Positions 39,770-52,084 of a stretch of DNA of 64,000 nucleotides are shown here, in pieces (position 1 is the first letter of the stretch; each line of letters starts with the position of its first letter). The notes under the pieces are model-generated. The model was not told the DNA's origin and searched no databases. It worked only from the letters and a program-made list of their open reading frames with translations. The stretch spans positions 62,133-126,132 of the forward strand of contig VWZF01006015.1 in the NCBI GenBank assembly GCA_013396755.1. Reading direction: 5' to 3'. The DNA is from Sclerurus mexicanus (Eukaryota > Chordata > Aves > Passeriformes > Furnariidae). Made by a program: the position numbers and the translations under genes.

Positions 39770-41010
39770 TGTAGTTGGCAATCCAGCCCTCCCCCATTAG
39801 TTGTTGTTTAGCCAAGCAGCACAGATTTAGCTCTTTTAATCTTCCCTTGTAAATCAATCTCTGCAGCCCCTTGAGCCCAGACTCCATTTTTCTTCCTAGC
39901 ATTCCGGTTTGCAGGGATTCTGGTGTCTGCTCCAAGCAGTCAGCAGTGAGCAAATATGTGAAGAGGATGTGCTGAGAACTCAGTGTGATGCTGGAAAGCG
40001 GTGCTGGGTGCTTTATCTCTGGCCTAATTATTAATCATGAGCCTGGTGTTAAGCCGGAAAATGCATTTACCTGCACTCTACAGACCAGGTGCTCCTTCAT
40101 TCCGAAAAGCTTGCGGAGTAGCAGTGGTAACTGGGGAGAGGATAAGAAAGGGGAAAGGACAAGCTCTCCAGCAGCCAGCAGGGAGGGCTGGGGCTTGGTG
40201 GCTGGGGTGGGATGACCACCCCACAGGCGCATCCTGAGCAATGTTGCCCCAGCAGCTCTGTGGCTGAGCCACCACAATGGTCCCAGATGCTGGGCTCCCA
40301 CCCTTGTTTGTGAGCTGAGTGAAGGTCTCCTTCCAGGCAAGCCTTGGGAGATGTGCCACCACGGGCAATAATTTGTGACTGTTGTGCAAAATGCATTGAA
40401 TTGTCTAACGTTTGGGTCCCTCACTCATGAAATAAATATATAAACTGTATCTAACAAGACAAATATAATGAAGGCATCGTAAAAAAGAGGCAGCTCTGGT
40501 ATAAATTCTTGCTGGTAGAGCTGTATGTCTGAAAGGTGGGTTATAGAACTGCAGTTTGGAAGATTGAATAGCCCATAAACATTTTCATATTTCATTAGCC
40601 GATTAATGGACAGCTTTTTTCTGTTTTTGGAGGGGGGGGACATGACTTTGCTGGTTCTAAGCAGAAATTGTAGGAAACAAATGAAAGCCACTGTTGAAAC
40701 CTTTCCGGGGGCCTGTCCCATTATGGATTGTCCCAATTAATGCCCGTGCTGCTCTCTGTCAAGATGCATTCTGCCTGTCCAGTTACTGTTAATAGATTTC
40801 TCATAAGTGGCTGGATTGTAAAAACCTCATAACTCAGTTTAATGCCACCAATAAAATTATCTGTGGACGTCTGGCCTGGATTCCAGTCAGCTCCTGGTCT
40901 GTGGGGAAGTGCTGTTTACCCTTTCTTTTCCTAATTTCAAACACTGTCTTAATTAGAAAATGAAGCAGAGATTGGCTGCAAAAGCATGTTTGGCAGGGTT
41001 TGTTTTTAGT
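39770..41010. promoter_or_regulatory. Candidate conserved non-coding block B, intron 2
   Basis: Contains CCTAATTATTAATCATGAGC near 40023, TCATGAAATAAATATATAAA near 40425, TTAGCCGATTAATGG near 40596, CCCAATTAATGCCC near 40732 and CCAATAAAATTATC near 40849. Together with block A it covers about half of intron 2. The even spread of TAAT-containing words over more than 1 kb suggests several enhancers or a long conserved region. Inferred from composition only. Confidence 0.38.
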
Positions 41011-41680
41011 CCTGAACATGAGCCTGATTTGTCACACTCTCCTGCAGGCTTTGCCCAGGTGGGGCTCTGGTTGGGATGTTGGGATGTTGTGACCCCTGTT
41101 ACCTTACCATGTAAACCCAGCACAGGTGTGCAGTGACTGTGTGAGCTCTCAAGCGGGGAGACTTGTCAGCACCAGGTGCCCAGATCATGGAGGGTTGCTG
41201 TGACTGGGGCAGAGGGGGTGGATGAGCATGGACTTTGGGCAGCTGGATGTGTAGAGGGGGATGGATGCTGCTGCTTAAGTACCTGTGCAGATTGGGAGAG
41301 GTGATCCCACACTGTCAGTCCTGGCTCTTTGGCCATAGGGAAGCCTCTTTCTTTGGAGTGCACTTGAGTTGTCCTTTCCTTTTCCATCATCTCCTAATCC
41401 CTTGTTGATGGGGTTTGTCCCATGGAATGTGGCGTGGGTGGACCCTGACAGGATTTCTGATCTGCAGAGGACTGAAGTTCCAGTTTACTGGGCTGCCCTT
41501 CATGCATGGGAGTTGTCTGGTTGTGCTCTCTGTCACTCTCCAGCCTAGCAGGAGCAGAGGGACAGCCTGCAGGGGCCGTGGGTACCTTGTGCAGGGGCTC
41601 CACACCCCTGCAGTCCTGACTGGGGTCGGGCACAAGTACGGCCCCAGCCTGCTCCCACCCTCTCCCTCTTTCCCTGGCAG

Positions 41681-41975
41681 ATCCACTCGGACTCGGATGA
41701 GGGAGATGGCTCCATCAAGTACACTATCTCCGGGGAGGGCGCAGGGACTATTTTCCTCATCGATGAGATCACAGGTGACATCCATGCCACGGAGCGCCTG
41801 GACCGGGAGCAGAAAACCTTCTACACGCTGCGGGCACAAGCCCGCGACCGGCAGACGGACCAGCTGCTGGAGCCCGAGTCAGAGTTCATCATCAAGGTGC
41901 AGGACATCAACGACAGCGAGCCACGCTTCCTGGAGGGGCCCTACATCGGCAGCGTGGCGGAGCTGTCCCCCATCG
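41681..41975 (+). CDS. CDH22: Cadherin-22, coding exon 2 (rest of EC1, start of EC2)
   Basis: A 295-nt exon encoding residues 76-173 plus the first base of codon 174. It completes EC1: IHSDSDEGDG, the calcium-ligand LDRE at residues 115-118, and the EC1-EC2 linker DINDSEP at 150-156, where the usual DxNDNxP is DxNDSxP, as is normal for several type II cadherins. EC2 opens with PRFLEGPYIGSVAELSP. The acceptor is CCCTGGCAG, and the exon ends ATCG before GTAGGT (phase 1). The 295-nt length is the standard size for this exon in type II cadherin genes. Two long open frames in other frames across this exon (225 codons +, 150 codons -) are by-products of its GC-rich codons. Confidence 0.97.
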
Positions 41976-44900
41976 GTAGGTCTCCTGGGTTGGGAGGATG
42001 TGGGTTGGGAAACCTGCGCCTCTCTCTTGTCCTACCTTGAGCCTTCTGTACCCTGTAAAAACCCCTGCAAATCCCAGGGATTCCAGTACTAGGGAGCCTA
42101 AAGGGAAAAATAAATAAGGTGGCTTAAGAAAAACAAGTGGATAAATCCTCTGAGCTGATTGCCAGCCTGTGTCTGAGCGCTCAGTCTCAGCCCTAAGCCG
42201 TGCTCTGGGGACGGGTTATGGTGGTGCCAGCTGCCTGCTGTGCATTGACTCTGGCTTTGCACAGCCCCCTTACTCCTTAATGCTGGGAGGTTGCATGCCA
42301 AGGGGCTCGTGTCTGTCTGTGGTTCAGATTAGCCTGTGTGGTGCTTCTCCCCTTCCTCAGGCCATCCTCTGTGTGCTGCTTTCCAGCTCTTCTGAGCCCT
42401 GCAGCAGCCCAGCCATCATCCCTTGTGTGTCCCCATGCAGCACTGCCAGGCCCCTCTCAGCTGGATCCATCCCTCCTCCGAGGAGCCAGGCTTTGTTGGC
42501 TGAGATTGAGGAATTCATGTCCCTGTGCCTGAAGTGTGGCTTCCCTGTGTTACCATTAGCTGCCCATCCCCTTGGCACCAGGTCCCTTTTAAGTATGTTG
42601 GTGTTCAACGTCACTGAAGCACTGAGGGCCAGGCTGGGATGTGTACAACGAGGCTGCAGGAGTCCATTCCCCCAGGATGGCAGAGCAGGACAGTCACCTT
42701 TGTGCTCAGTGTCAGGAGGGCTGCAGGCAGGTGAGCTGCCCTTGCTGGCTGGTGCTGGATTTCCATCCTGCTTGAGTACAGGTGGAGTCCAGGAGAGTGG
42801 CTGGTGCTGCACTGCCCACAGCCATGCTGTTCCCGGTCCATGCCAGGCTCTCTGTTACTCCCATTGACAAGCCTGAGCTTATAGCAGGCTGCGCGTGTCA
42901 GCACGTGCTGCAGGCAGGAACTGTAAATCCCTGTTCCCAAAGGCTGCATCTAGGTAGAAGGCAGTCCATGAAAGACCAGCATCAAAGATAAGGCAGCTCC
43001 CCAACACTGTCAGCAAGGGATGAGCTGGCACAGGGGACAGTAATGGTTCCAGGACTTTGATGAGACCCCTGGGGCAGGGGAGCAGCTGAGCTGCACCAGG
43101 GCTTGACAGGTCAGGTCAGGTGAGCTGCTGGATCCTGCTGTGCTGCTGCAGGAAGGTCTGGGTGCAGAGGCATCCTGGGAGCAGAGCTCAGGAGGTGGTG
43201 CTTGGGTCTGCGCTGCCTCAGGACAGAGCTCTGTCTCTCTGTGGTTAATGTGCAGCATATTGCAAAGCTGGTGTGTGGCCTCCAGCAGGTACAGTTGTAC
43301 AGGAATTGCCTGCACCAGAGGAGCCTCTGTTGCCTGAATTCTGTTGATATATGGAGAACAAGCTCTCCTGAGGCATCCCAAGCTCTCCTTCTTTTTCCCC
43401 GTTACCTGCGGATTCAGAGGGTGACCTCTTGAACTTAGAGTCATGTGCTCCTGGAGAAATGAAAGACAGCATGTGGCCACCAAAAGCAGGAGGCATCCAG
43501 TTCCCAAAGGGAAGAAAGAAATTAAATTAATCTAATTTGCTTGAACAACATTTTAAAAAGCAAGGAATTCTCAACTCTGAGTATTAGACAAGGATCCCAG
43601 TTCTTTGAAAATCACTAACAATTATGGAGCTGCCTGATCAGACTGATGTGAACAAGACATATCAAAGGAGACAGTTTCTATGCGAAATTGGAGATCAGAG
43701 AGAGAAAGAAACACGGTTTCACAACATGAAAGGAGGCAATTCCTGCAAATTAAAATACTCGGAAGTTAAAAGTAAAGAGAAGTGCTGTGAATGGCGTGGG
43801 CTGCGCTTCCAAGCTGCGTGCTTGGAGAGGGGAGCTGGAGCCAAAAGCCTGTTTTGCTTTCCGGGCTGTCTGCCTGTGACAGCCTCAAAGCCTTCTGCAG
43901 CCTGGCCATCCTGGGGAGCATACAGGCTCCTCCAGAGCAGTCTCACCCAGGAGATGGCTCAGGGAGAGTCTCACACATCATCCTCACGTGGTGCTGCTAC
44001 TCAGGCCCTGGGCAGTGTGAGTGCAGAGCCGGAGGGTACCCACATGCTGCTGCTGCTGCCAGTCTCCAGCTCCCTCCTGCTTATCCCTTGGCTTACCAGT
44101 GCTTTGCCCAGGAACAGGCAGCACGAAGGACAAGGTGGACACATCCTGTGAAAGAATAAACAGGCAAGCCTGACACAGAGCTTTCTGCTCAACCCTTTGA
44201 GGTTCGGCACCTGGGAGGGAGATGGGGCTGGTCATGGACCTGGTGTGTGAAGTTCAGATCTGAACTGTGTAGGAAGGGGCTAAGGATGTGAGACATAGAA
44301 AGCTGCCTGGGCCAGGGAGGTAAAATTCAGGGTATTCTTATGGGAAATGCCCTGCCAGGCCCTTATTGTGTGGGAATGCTCCTTTTGTGGCATCAGTGCT
44401 GGGTGCAGTTGTGATCATGACCTTGCTGTGGCTGGTATTGGTAGTGATGTCTTTGAGCTGAATAGATCATCTTCCCTAGACCTGTGGGGTACTTTCACAA
44501 GAGTGAGTAGGGAGTGTGCCTTGCTGCCTTCTGGAGTGTGTGGATGGAGGTGATCCCAGCTTGGTGCTGGCTGGGCAGGGGTAGGAGAGCTGGAGAGCTT
44601 GGGCTGGCTATTGGTGTATCAACATCAAAACCTGGGGACCTGCTGGTAAACATATCTGCTCTTGGCTCCATTTGGGTCCAGCTGTGCTCTGCTGGGGAAG
44701 GGGCCACCCCAGGGGCAGGGCTGCTCTCCAGCTTGTTTGTAAAGAATTGCTCATTCCCTGTCTTGCTGCTCTGACAGCCCAGGCTGAAAAGTGAACAGTG
44801 ACCCTTTCTTTCTCCTCTCATGCTCCTGCCTTCCCAGACCTCGCTGGGGTTTGTGCTTGGGTGGTTTTTGTTCTCACTCAAGGCAGCTCTCAGCTGCACT

Positions 44901-45009
44901 CTCCATTCCCTGCCAAAAGCACAGTCCTAGCTCCCAGAGGTGGGTGCCTTCCTGGGGCGTGAAGAGGAATAAACCAAATACAGTCAGATCCGCTCTGTGA
45001 CAGCAGGAG

Positions 45010-45090
45010 CAGATCAAAGGACATTATTTGCATAATGAAGGAGTACTAATTGGGAGGGAAAGTCATTTGATTTCCTAGTGTCTAAGAGGG
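45010..45090. promoter_or_regulatory. Octamer-like (POU) site in an AT-rich patch, intron 3
   Basis: The string CATTATTTGCATAATGAAGG includes ATTTGCAT, the canonical octamer bound by POU-domain factors, flanked by TAAT words (TACTAATTGGG). This could be part of a neural or pituitary enhancer, which would suit the gene. A single octamer can also occur by chance. Confidence 0.35.
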
Positions 45091-45701
45091 AATAACAAAT
45101 GAGAGAACTGCACAAACTCTGAGAGTGACTGGGAGTGCCTTGCAACGCAGCTGTCCCTTGCTCTGTGCTGGGGCCAGGGCAGTGTATTTTGATAGATAGC
45201 ATATGTGCTGCTTGAGACTAAGTCAGGGTAAACCAAAAGCCTTTTGTTCCAGGATCTAGCCTTGACAGTGGTCAGAGTGCACACTTAGGGAGAAGGTACA
45301 GCACACATGGCATGTACGGTGCTCCTCTTAACGCTTTCCCAGCCAGCATCTGGTTTCAGCTCGGGAATTTCTCCGGCTGTGGTTGGTTTCTGTTCTGAAC
45401 TTTAACAGATTCACTGTTAAACTCTGCAAAGAGAAAGGACAAAGGATTGCTGTTACTGATGGATCAAAAGTGGCAGGTGCAGGATGGTCATGAAGGTAAG
45501 GCCAGAGTCTGATCTTTGTAAAGGGCAGAGGTGGTGCCTGGAGCTAACCCCAGCCCATGAGCCAGGCTGGAGAAGTCAGTGTTTCCTACACACTGAGCCC
45601 CTGCACTTGGAAGACGCACATCCAAAATGGAAACAGACACAGCAGCTTTACCTGGGCTCCCTTGGCATAGCAGGACCAGCTGCAAAACCAGGCTGCAATT
45701 G

Positions 45702-45729
45702 GATTTTCTCTAGAAACCTAGAGAAAATC
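45702..45729 (+). repeat. Perfect inverted repeat, 12-bp stem and 4-nt loop
   Basis: GATTTTCTCTAG, then AAAC, then CTAGAGAAAATC: the two arms are exact reverse complements. In the CDH22 pre-mRNA it would form a 12-bp stem with a tetraloop. The stem is too short for a microRNA precursor. Confidence 0.9.
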
Positions 45730-48700
45730 ACTAACAATCAGGAGCCTCAGGAGCAGTAGCTGCAGCAGCAGGGCCTGGAGCCAGTGGCAGCTGCTGTCGG
45801 GGTGCAGTTGGACCTGGGGCTGGCAGGGAGGGCAGCCAGGGCTGTGGTGGGGTAAAGCGGGGTCCCCTAGTCAGCCCCTAGAGGGAACAGGGCTGGAGGG
45901 GAATGCACTGGGGTCACCCAAACTGAGGAAGGCAGGGACTGCCTGGGAACGTTTTTGCTGTCTGCCCCCCATGCCCAGTGCTAAAGAGCAGTCTGTCTGC
46001 AGGAGGGGGCCTGAGCTGCAAACCCTGTTTACAGCTCCACTGCTGTCCTGTCACCTCAGGGAGAAGCTGCTGACCAGGAGCTTGCCAGCTGCTCTGTGCT
46101 GGCACCCGAGGCTCAGCTTCTGTGGGTACCCCAGCGTGGATCGCTCCAAAACATCCAAGCTGAGCAGAATTCAGACCTGCAGCTCCAGAAGGTAGGATGG
46201 GACACAGCCAACTGCCTTGGGAACTGCAGGAGCTTCACCTTGTTACAGGAGATGCTAAAATTAGCTGTATTTTGGGCTCCTTTCCTGAGCTCCCTGGGGT
46301 CTGCTTAACAGCTGTCGGCTGCACTCAGGCATGAGTCCAAATCCAGCACACAGTGCCTCCTGCAAGACAACTCTGTTGGTTGCACAGGGTGGGTGTTGCA
46401 GCCCAGAGCTCACTTCTGGGCTCTATGGGGAGCATGCAGGGCCTGGGGTGAGGGGTGTGCCAGGAAGTGCATATCCTTTCATCAGAACATCATTCCTCCC
46501 TTGGTGCATTTTGCTCTCATTTCTCTGTGTAACACCATGTCCAGATTAGAGACGATTTGGCTGTACAGGCAGAAACTTGGGGTCAAGCCCTGACTCCAGC
46601 ACAAAGCTGGCTGAATGCAGAAGTGATTATTGTGAAGAGAAATTGTTTAATCTCCATGCTGGAAGCAGAGAAAAAACATTTTGTTTACCATACAGTCAGA
46701 ACACTTGCAGGCAATCTGATCTTTTTTATACCCTTGCTAGAAAGTGCTTAAAGTGCTTGTGTGCATCTGGAATCTGCTGGGACAGCAGGTGGCTGGGAGC
46801 TGGGGCTTGCACTGTCTATTGGTCCTGAATGAGATGAGTCCTTCCCCATCTGCACTGCACTCTGGGTCATGGGGCAGGCTCTGAATTCTCTGCCCCATCC
46901 ATCTGAGCACCTCTATCTGGTCTCCATGTGCACAGTCCCTCAGGGAACCTGAGCCCCTGCGTGTAGTGCTTTGGTTTGCTCCCCAAGGCATTGTGTTTGC
47001 CTCCTTGGTGCCAGGGTTGGGGTGCCTTGTGCAGTGGTTTTCTCTGGCCAGACAACCCAAAAGATGTTTCACTGCAGCACATTTGAGCAATTGCACCCCT
47101 GCCAGGTTAGCGCCCTCAGGGTTGTCCTGCAGGGTGTGAAGGCTGTGCAGTGAATCTCCTCTGGGTCTGGCTTTCTACCAAGTCAGAATGTTCATGAGAT
47201 TGCAAGAAACTAACTTCTGCTCCAGTAATTTTTGAGCTCTTCGTGTTCATTTCCTTCCCTGATGTCCTGTCTGTGTGTTTCTGGGGTTCATCAGCCACTC
47301 GCAGGTGTTTGGGACCAGACAGAAGCTGTCAATTGCATTGTTTATAAAATCCTATCTGTCTCCTGCCCCATGGCACCCAGGTCCCTGGGATGGGAGTGCT
47401 GCACACCGGCATCAGGCCAGGGCACATGGGTTTGTGTGACATAGCTCTCCTTGCAGGGTTCCTGATGTTCTGCAGAGCTGAAATGTGCAAGTGCTGTCCT
47501 GGAGCTGGTCAAATGTGCACAGAAAGGGCTCTCAGCATGGCTTGAGAGTGTCCCTGGGCTCTGTCAGAGCTGGAGGTGCCAGCTGAGCCCCAGAGCTGGT
47601 CTGGGGAACATCTGGAGGCTCCTGGCTCCACCACAGAAGGGTGACTGCAGCCATGAGGAGGGACAGTCACTTTTAGCAAGTGTTGGCTCTTCCTGCTGCT
47701 CCTTTGCCTCTTTGCTGGCCCAGAGCCTGGCTGTACTTCTGTCCCTGGGGAAGTGACAGGTCCCAGCAGCTTGCTTGTGGATTCAGTGCAGGGCCTCTCT
47801 GCTTGTGGATGTGTTTGGAGTTTGCCTGTCAACATTTCTTTTAGCTAAACGTGTTTGGAGTGAGTGGCATAACAAGTGGCCTTGAGCTATTAGCCTTCTG
47901 CATGCAGGGTCGCTCGAAATGGCCCCAGAGTCTCCAGGTCCTGTGGGAAGGTGGTGATGGATGCTAGGATAGGTGTGCATTGATATTCCAAAGGCATCCT
48001 GCAGCACCCAGGACCTGCAGAGCCCCGTCCATCCCAGCCAGGGCACTGGGCCAAGCTACTGTGCCCACCCAGCCCCAGAGGCCACTCAGCATGGCAGGGT
48101 GTCTGCAGGGGCTGAGCTCTGCACTCCTGGGATGGGACCCTGTGGAGGTACAGCTTCTCCATCCCCCCAGCTCCTGGGGGCATTGCAGGCACCTCTCGGG
48201 GTGGGCAGCCCCTCTCTGCCCTGCTGACCCTGGCTCACAGCAGAGAAGGGATGAAACTCCACAACTGGTGTCCCTGGCAGGTCTCCAGGACGGCTCAGGG
48301 TGCAGGTGGGGACAGCCCAGGCAGGGCCCTTGGGGACAGAGGATGTCTGGCAGCCAGGGTCTGTACCTGGTCCTGCAGACACAGGGTCGGCTGGGCTGGG
48401 AGGAGGATTGCTCTGAAAGTGAGGGTCTTGCTCCCCCTTTCTTCTGTGGGAAAACTGTTTGATCTGCTGAGCCAGATCATACCTTTTTCAAAGGGAGAGT
48501 AAGAGATGGGTTCTGGCTCATTAATTTTTATGTAAAATTGTTAGTGTCCTCTGAATCTGTGGGGTGAGCTGGCCATGGGAGGAACCAATGTCTTGTCTCA
48601 TTTTACATGTCTAATTATCTCTCTGGATACAGGCTCAGGCTTCTTGGTTATGGGAGGCGGGTGATACAGTACATGATGGATGTTTAGATTTTATTTAGTG

Positions 48701-50989
48701 TATCTTTTATGGCTAAGGCACGTGCCAGAAAACTAAATAAAAGCTGTACATGCTGTACTTGCTGTGGGCAGTGCTATGGTTGGAGAGCAGGGACTAATAC
48801 TGAAGCAGGGTGGGACCCAGGGAAGGCTTGTCTCTGCAAGAAGGAGGGGATCAGTTTAAACTTGAATTCAAGACCATTGCTCTTCATAAGTGGGAGGGAG
48901 AGGTGGGGGTTAGGAGAGGAGACTGGGAAGTGGGACTCTCAGGTTCCTGATCCTCAGTAGGTGACCTTGAGCACGATGCATTGCACCTTCACAGACTACA
49001 AGTCCAGGCACAAAAGGGGATCAGTGTTCCCCACCTGCCCGTTGTTGCTCTTTTGTTAATGAGCTGCTGTGAGGGCAGGTGGGGAAGGGCAGAGCCTTCA
49101 TCACCTCCAGCGTTGCTGGCTGCAGCCCAAGGGCAGTGTGCCCCATCCTGCTGCCCCAGAGTGAAGGTGCCTTGCTGCAGTGTTTTTCATGCTGCTTGGT
49201 TTGTTCCTCTTGCCCCAGAGCAGAAAGCTCTGGTCCCAAACATGGGACTCATGCCTGGGACGTGGAGCTGGATCTGCTGCCCTGTTGTGTTCGTGGGGGC
49301 TCCCAACTGTGGGTCAGGAGCCTTCTGTGCTGGCACAGGAAGACTTGAGAGCAGCAGCCCACCTGCCCTGTCCAAGGCACGGCTTAGAATGAAGACACAC
49401 ACCCCCTCTCTGGATGGGCACAGGTCTTGCCTCCTCTTCAGACTCTGGCACTGCTGCAGTTTTGCAGCGTACAGGTGAATCCTGGAACACAGAAAGTACA
49501 GCTGTGACTCGCAGGGATGGATTAGGTGGTGAATTATGCACTTGAGTGAATGCACCTTGGAAGAAGCAGTATGTGATGCAGAGCCTGGTGCAAACTTTTA
49601 GTGGGCAGGCCTCCTGTAATGATTCTTGGGCTGGCATCTGTGGGAGTGCCTGCACGAAGATGGCTGGAATAGGAGGCTGTGGTGTAGTCCTTGGAGCCCC
49701 TGCTCTGTCTGCATATGTGCAGTCCTGGCTCAGGGTATGCTGTACACAGGGTGAGTGCAGGCAAATAAGTGGTGGGCTTGGGTATGTGTGGGTGAGGTTT
49801 GGATCTCCTAATCTTAGGCAAGAACAAGTGGTTCTTGGAGCGTGGGATGTTTGCGCAAGGTCAGCAGGCTCTGCCTGTGGTGGTGATGGAGGCAGGTGCA
49901 GGAGTGGGTGGTGCTGTGGACACAGGCATGGGCTCCCAGCTGATTGCTACCAGACTGCGCAGAGGGGGAGTCCTGTGTGCTGCCAGGGGCAGGTACTGCT
50001 TTTTGTGGTTCTTGGACTTTGACACTTTCAACATCCCTAGGAGGCTTCTCTGCTGCAGCTGGGAGAGGGATGCTTGGAGACCCTGGTGCCATTTCCCTTC
50101 TCTGGTCCCTTTCTTTGTTTTCTGATCAGAAGCTTCCCAAGAAAATATGCCAGGGTGCCCAAGGGGATCTGCTGGTAGGGGAGTGATCTGCCTTGGCTTA
50201 TACCTGCTGAAAGAGTTGTATGATGGCAGGAAGAGGAGGAAATGCAGCAATAGTATTTCTTAAACAGTTGTTTGTGAGGCAGAGAGCCAGTGTTGCTGCG
50301 GTGTAATCTGGATGTGCCTGGCAGGGATGCACCATAACTTCACTGGAGACAGCAAAGCATAAATAAGTTGACTCAAACTAGCTTGTTGCTCTAGACCGAT
50401 GAGGGAGATTCTCCTGTTATCAGCAGAGCTGCAGCTCTGAGACTGCCAGGGAGAATGAAAAGCAACCATGGTAACTGCTCGTTTTCTTCAGTGAACGCCC
50501 TTTCCAGGAGATCAGAGTGAACTGGACTGGAGGATGCGCATCCCAGCTGCTCACAGCAGCATTGCTGTCTGTACTGCCTCATCTCATGCCCAAGCCCAGG
50601 CAGGGCTGATGCAGGAGCTCCCTGGCTTGCCTGCAGGCTCTGGGCTTGTGGTCTCCTGACAAGGGAAGAGAAAGGCACCAGGGACCGGAGCTCCCCATCC
50701 TCCATCCAGATGGTTTCAACTCCTTTTCTGCCTGCTGTGATGTAGGAACAGAGGCTGCTTCTGACTTTGGTGCCAGTGCATGACCTCTGGGGCAGAGATG
50801 CACTGAATCTGGTGCTAGAGGTGGAACTGGGTAGCTTGTTCTCACAGCACTTTGGTCACACCACCTCCTTTCTCAAGTTGTCTGTAGGTAGGATTAGGCT
50901 TCTCTTCCTTCCCCCCTTTTGTTATCTCTGTATAGCTCAACTCTTTTGCTCCTGCCCCCATCCTCATGTCCTGGGTCCTGCTTTTGTCA

Positions 50990-51110
50990 AATTGAACATG
51001 ATGTCAAATTAAAGCCATCACAGGGACAGTTGGAGTGAAGTACCCAGTTTAATGAGGCAGCCTTGAAAATCAATAACTTAATTGCAGATATTTGATGGAC
51101 TTTTATCCAA
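50990..51110. promoter_or_regulatory. Small AT-rich candidate element, intron 3
   Basis: Contains TGATGTCAAATTAAAGCC, CAGTTTAATGAGG and AATAACTTAATTGCAG in about 100 bp, roughly 0.6 kb before the next exon. A regulatory role is inferred from composition only. Confidence 0.25.
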
Positions 51111-51635
51111 TTTATAGTCCTCCTGCCCTGCTACGTGTGGAGCATGAGGAGGTAAGTGCTGTGTCTGGCTCTGGGCAAGCCTTTCCTCTCCTGTGGCTGT
51201 TGTCCCTGTGCAGGTTTGGCTGCTGCAGTGTGGGTCAGCCCTTAGTTGGGAGGATCCTCTGTGGGCTGGAGGTGACCACGTTGCTCTGTGTTAACAGGAA
51301 GGGTAGGTGTGGGTATAACATCTCATCCCACCTCCTTCCCAGATGGCCCAGTAGAAATCTACCGGGAGAAAAGCTTCCAGCTATTCAGACCAGTGATCTC
51401 CTGGAGAGCAGGTCCCTGCAGTCCTGCCACTCTGCAGCATGGAAGGGACATTTGCAGCAGTGTCTGGAGTCCTGGCTCTCAGGCTTTTGTGCTGCAGTTG
51501 ATGCTGCATTTGCACCCAGCTGTTCTTGTTTCCCTCAGCATTTGCAAGCAATCAGCGTTGTCTCCCTGCTCTGGGGTTTGTGCTGCTCTTCTCAACTCCT
51601 CCCTGACTTCGTTTTCCTCTTTGTCCCTCCTGCAG

Positions 51636-51755
51636 GCACCTCTGTGATGCAGGTGATGGCCTCTGATGCTGACGACCCCACGTATGGCAGCAGTGCCCGG
51701 GTAGTCTACAGTGTGCTGGAGGGAGAGCAGCATTTCACTGTGGACAGTAAAACAG
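51636..51755 (+). CDS. CDH22: Cadherin-22, coding exon 3 (EC2)
   Basis: A 120-nt exon completing codon 174 (Gly), encoding residues 175-213 and starting codon 214. The translation runs TSVMQVMASDADDPTYGSS and on to FTVDSKTG. The DADD motif (residues 184-187) is the DxD-type calcium-ligand segment of EC2, and TVDSKTG is the conserved strand before the next exon. The acceptor is CCTGCAG, the donor ACAG before GTGAGC; both ends are phase 1, and 120 nt is the usual length. The surrounding open frame extends from 51092 to 52081 in the coding frame, so retention of intron 4 would not stop translation at once (see findings). Confidence 0.97.
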
Positions 51756-52084
51756 GTGAGCAGCCCCCAGCCAGGCTGAGGTGGGAGACCCGATCGTGGC
51801 GACACATCCTGAGCATGGCTGAGAGCCAGCAGGTCTGTGCGTCCCTGCTGGTCACTGATGCTGGGTGTCCATGGCAGGAGGTTACTGGCTGGATTACATG
51901 GCAGGGTGTTGGAGAGGAAGCTCAGCAGCCCTGCAAAGTGTTCCCCAGCTCCATGCCCTGCCAGCACCAGGCAGAACCCGCAGATGCCAGCCCAGAGGGC
52001 CTGGTCTGCACTTGCACTGCTCCTCTGTGCTCTGTGCCTGCAGCAGGAGCGCACCCACAGGCACATAAAATCTCAGTGTAGAAG

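Larger units (their letters stand above)
37803..41680 (+). other. Intron 2 of CDH22
   Basis: A 3878-bp intron with donor GTAAGC and acceptor TTTCCCTGGCAG. Reading through the donor gives Val-Ser-stop. The middle (about 39.0-41.0 kb) is AT-rich and described separately. A short direct repeat (GTTGGGATGTTGGGATGTTG) lies near 41070. No other gene is seen. Confidence 0.9.
41976..51635 (+). other. Intron 3 of CDH22
   Basis: A 9660-bp intron with donor GTAGGT and acceptor CCTCCTGCAG. Read-through of the donor meets a stop within about 22 codons. It contains a perfect hairpin at 45702-45729, an octamer-like site near 45028, an AT-rich patch near 43510-43560 with AATTAAATTAATC words, and an AT-rich block near 51000-51110. 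No other gene or transposon is recognised. Confidence 0.92.

Noticed and set aside
41387..42092. 150-codon minus and 225-codon plus frames over coding exon 2
   Set aside because: They are out-of-frame shadows of the GC-rich EC1 exon.
42169..42867. 232-codon + strand open frame in intron 3
   Set aside because: Low-complexity Ser/Leu/Cys/Pro composition with no family resemblance and no conserved motif; judged a chance frame.
45702..45729. Hairpin as a microRNA precursor
   Set aside because: The stem is 12 bp; microRNA precursors need roughly 25-35 paired bases.
51092..52081. 329-codon + strand open frame as a separate gene
   Set aside because: It contains CDH22 coding exon 3 in frame, with intron sequence on both sides; the splice sites and family match show that only 51636-51755 is coding in the main transcript.
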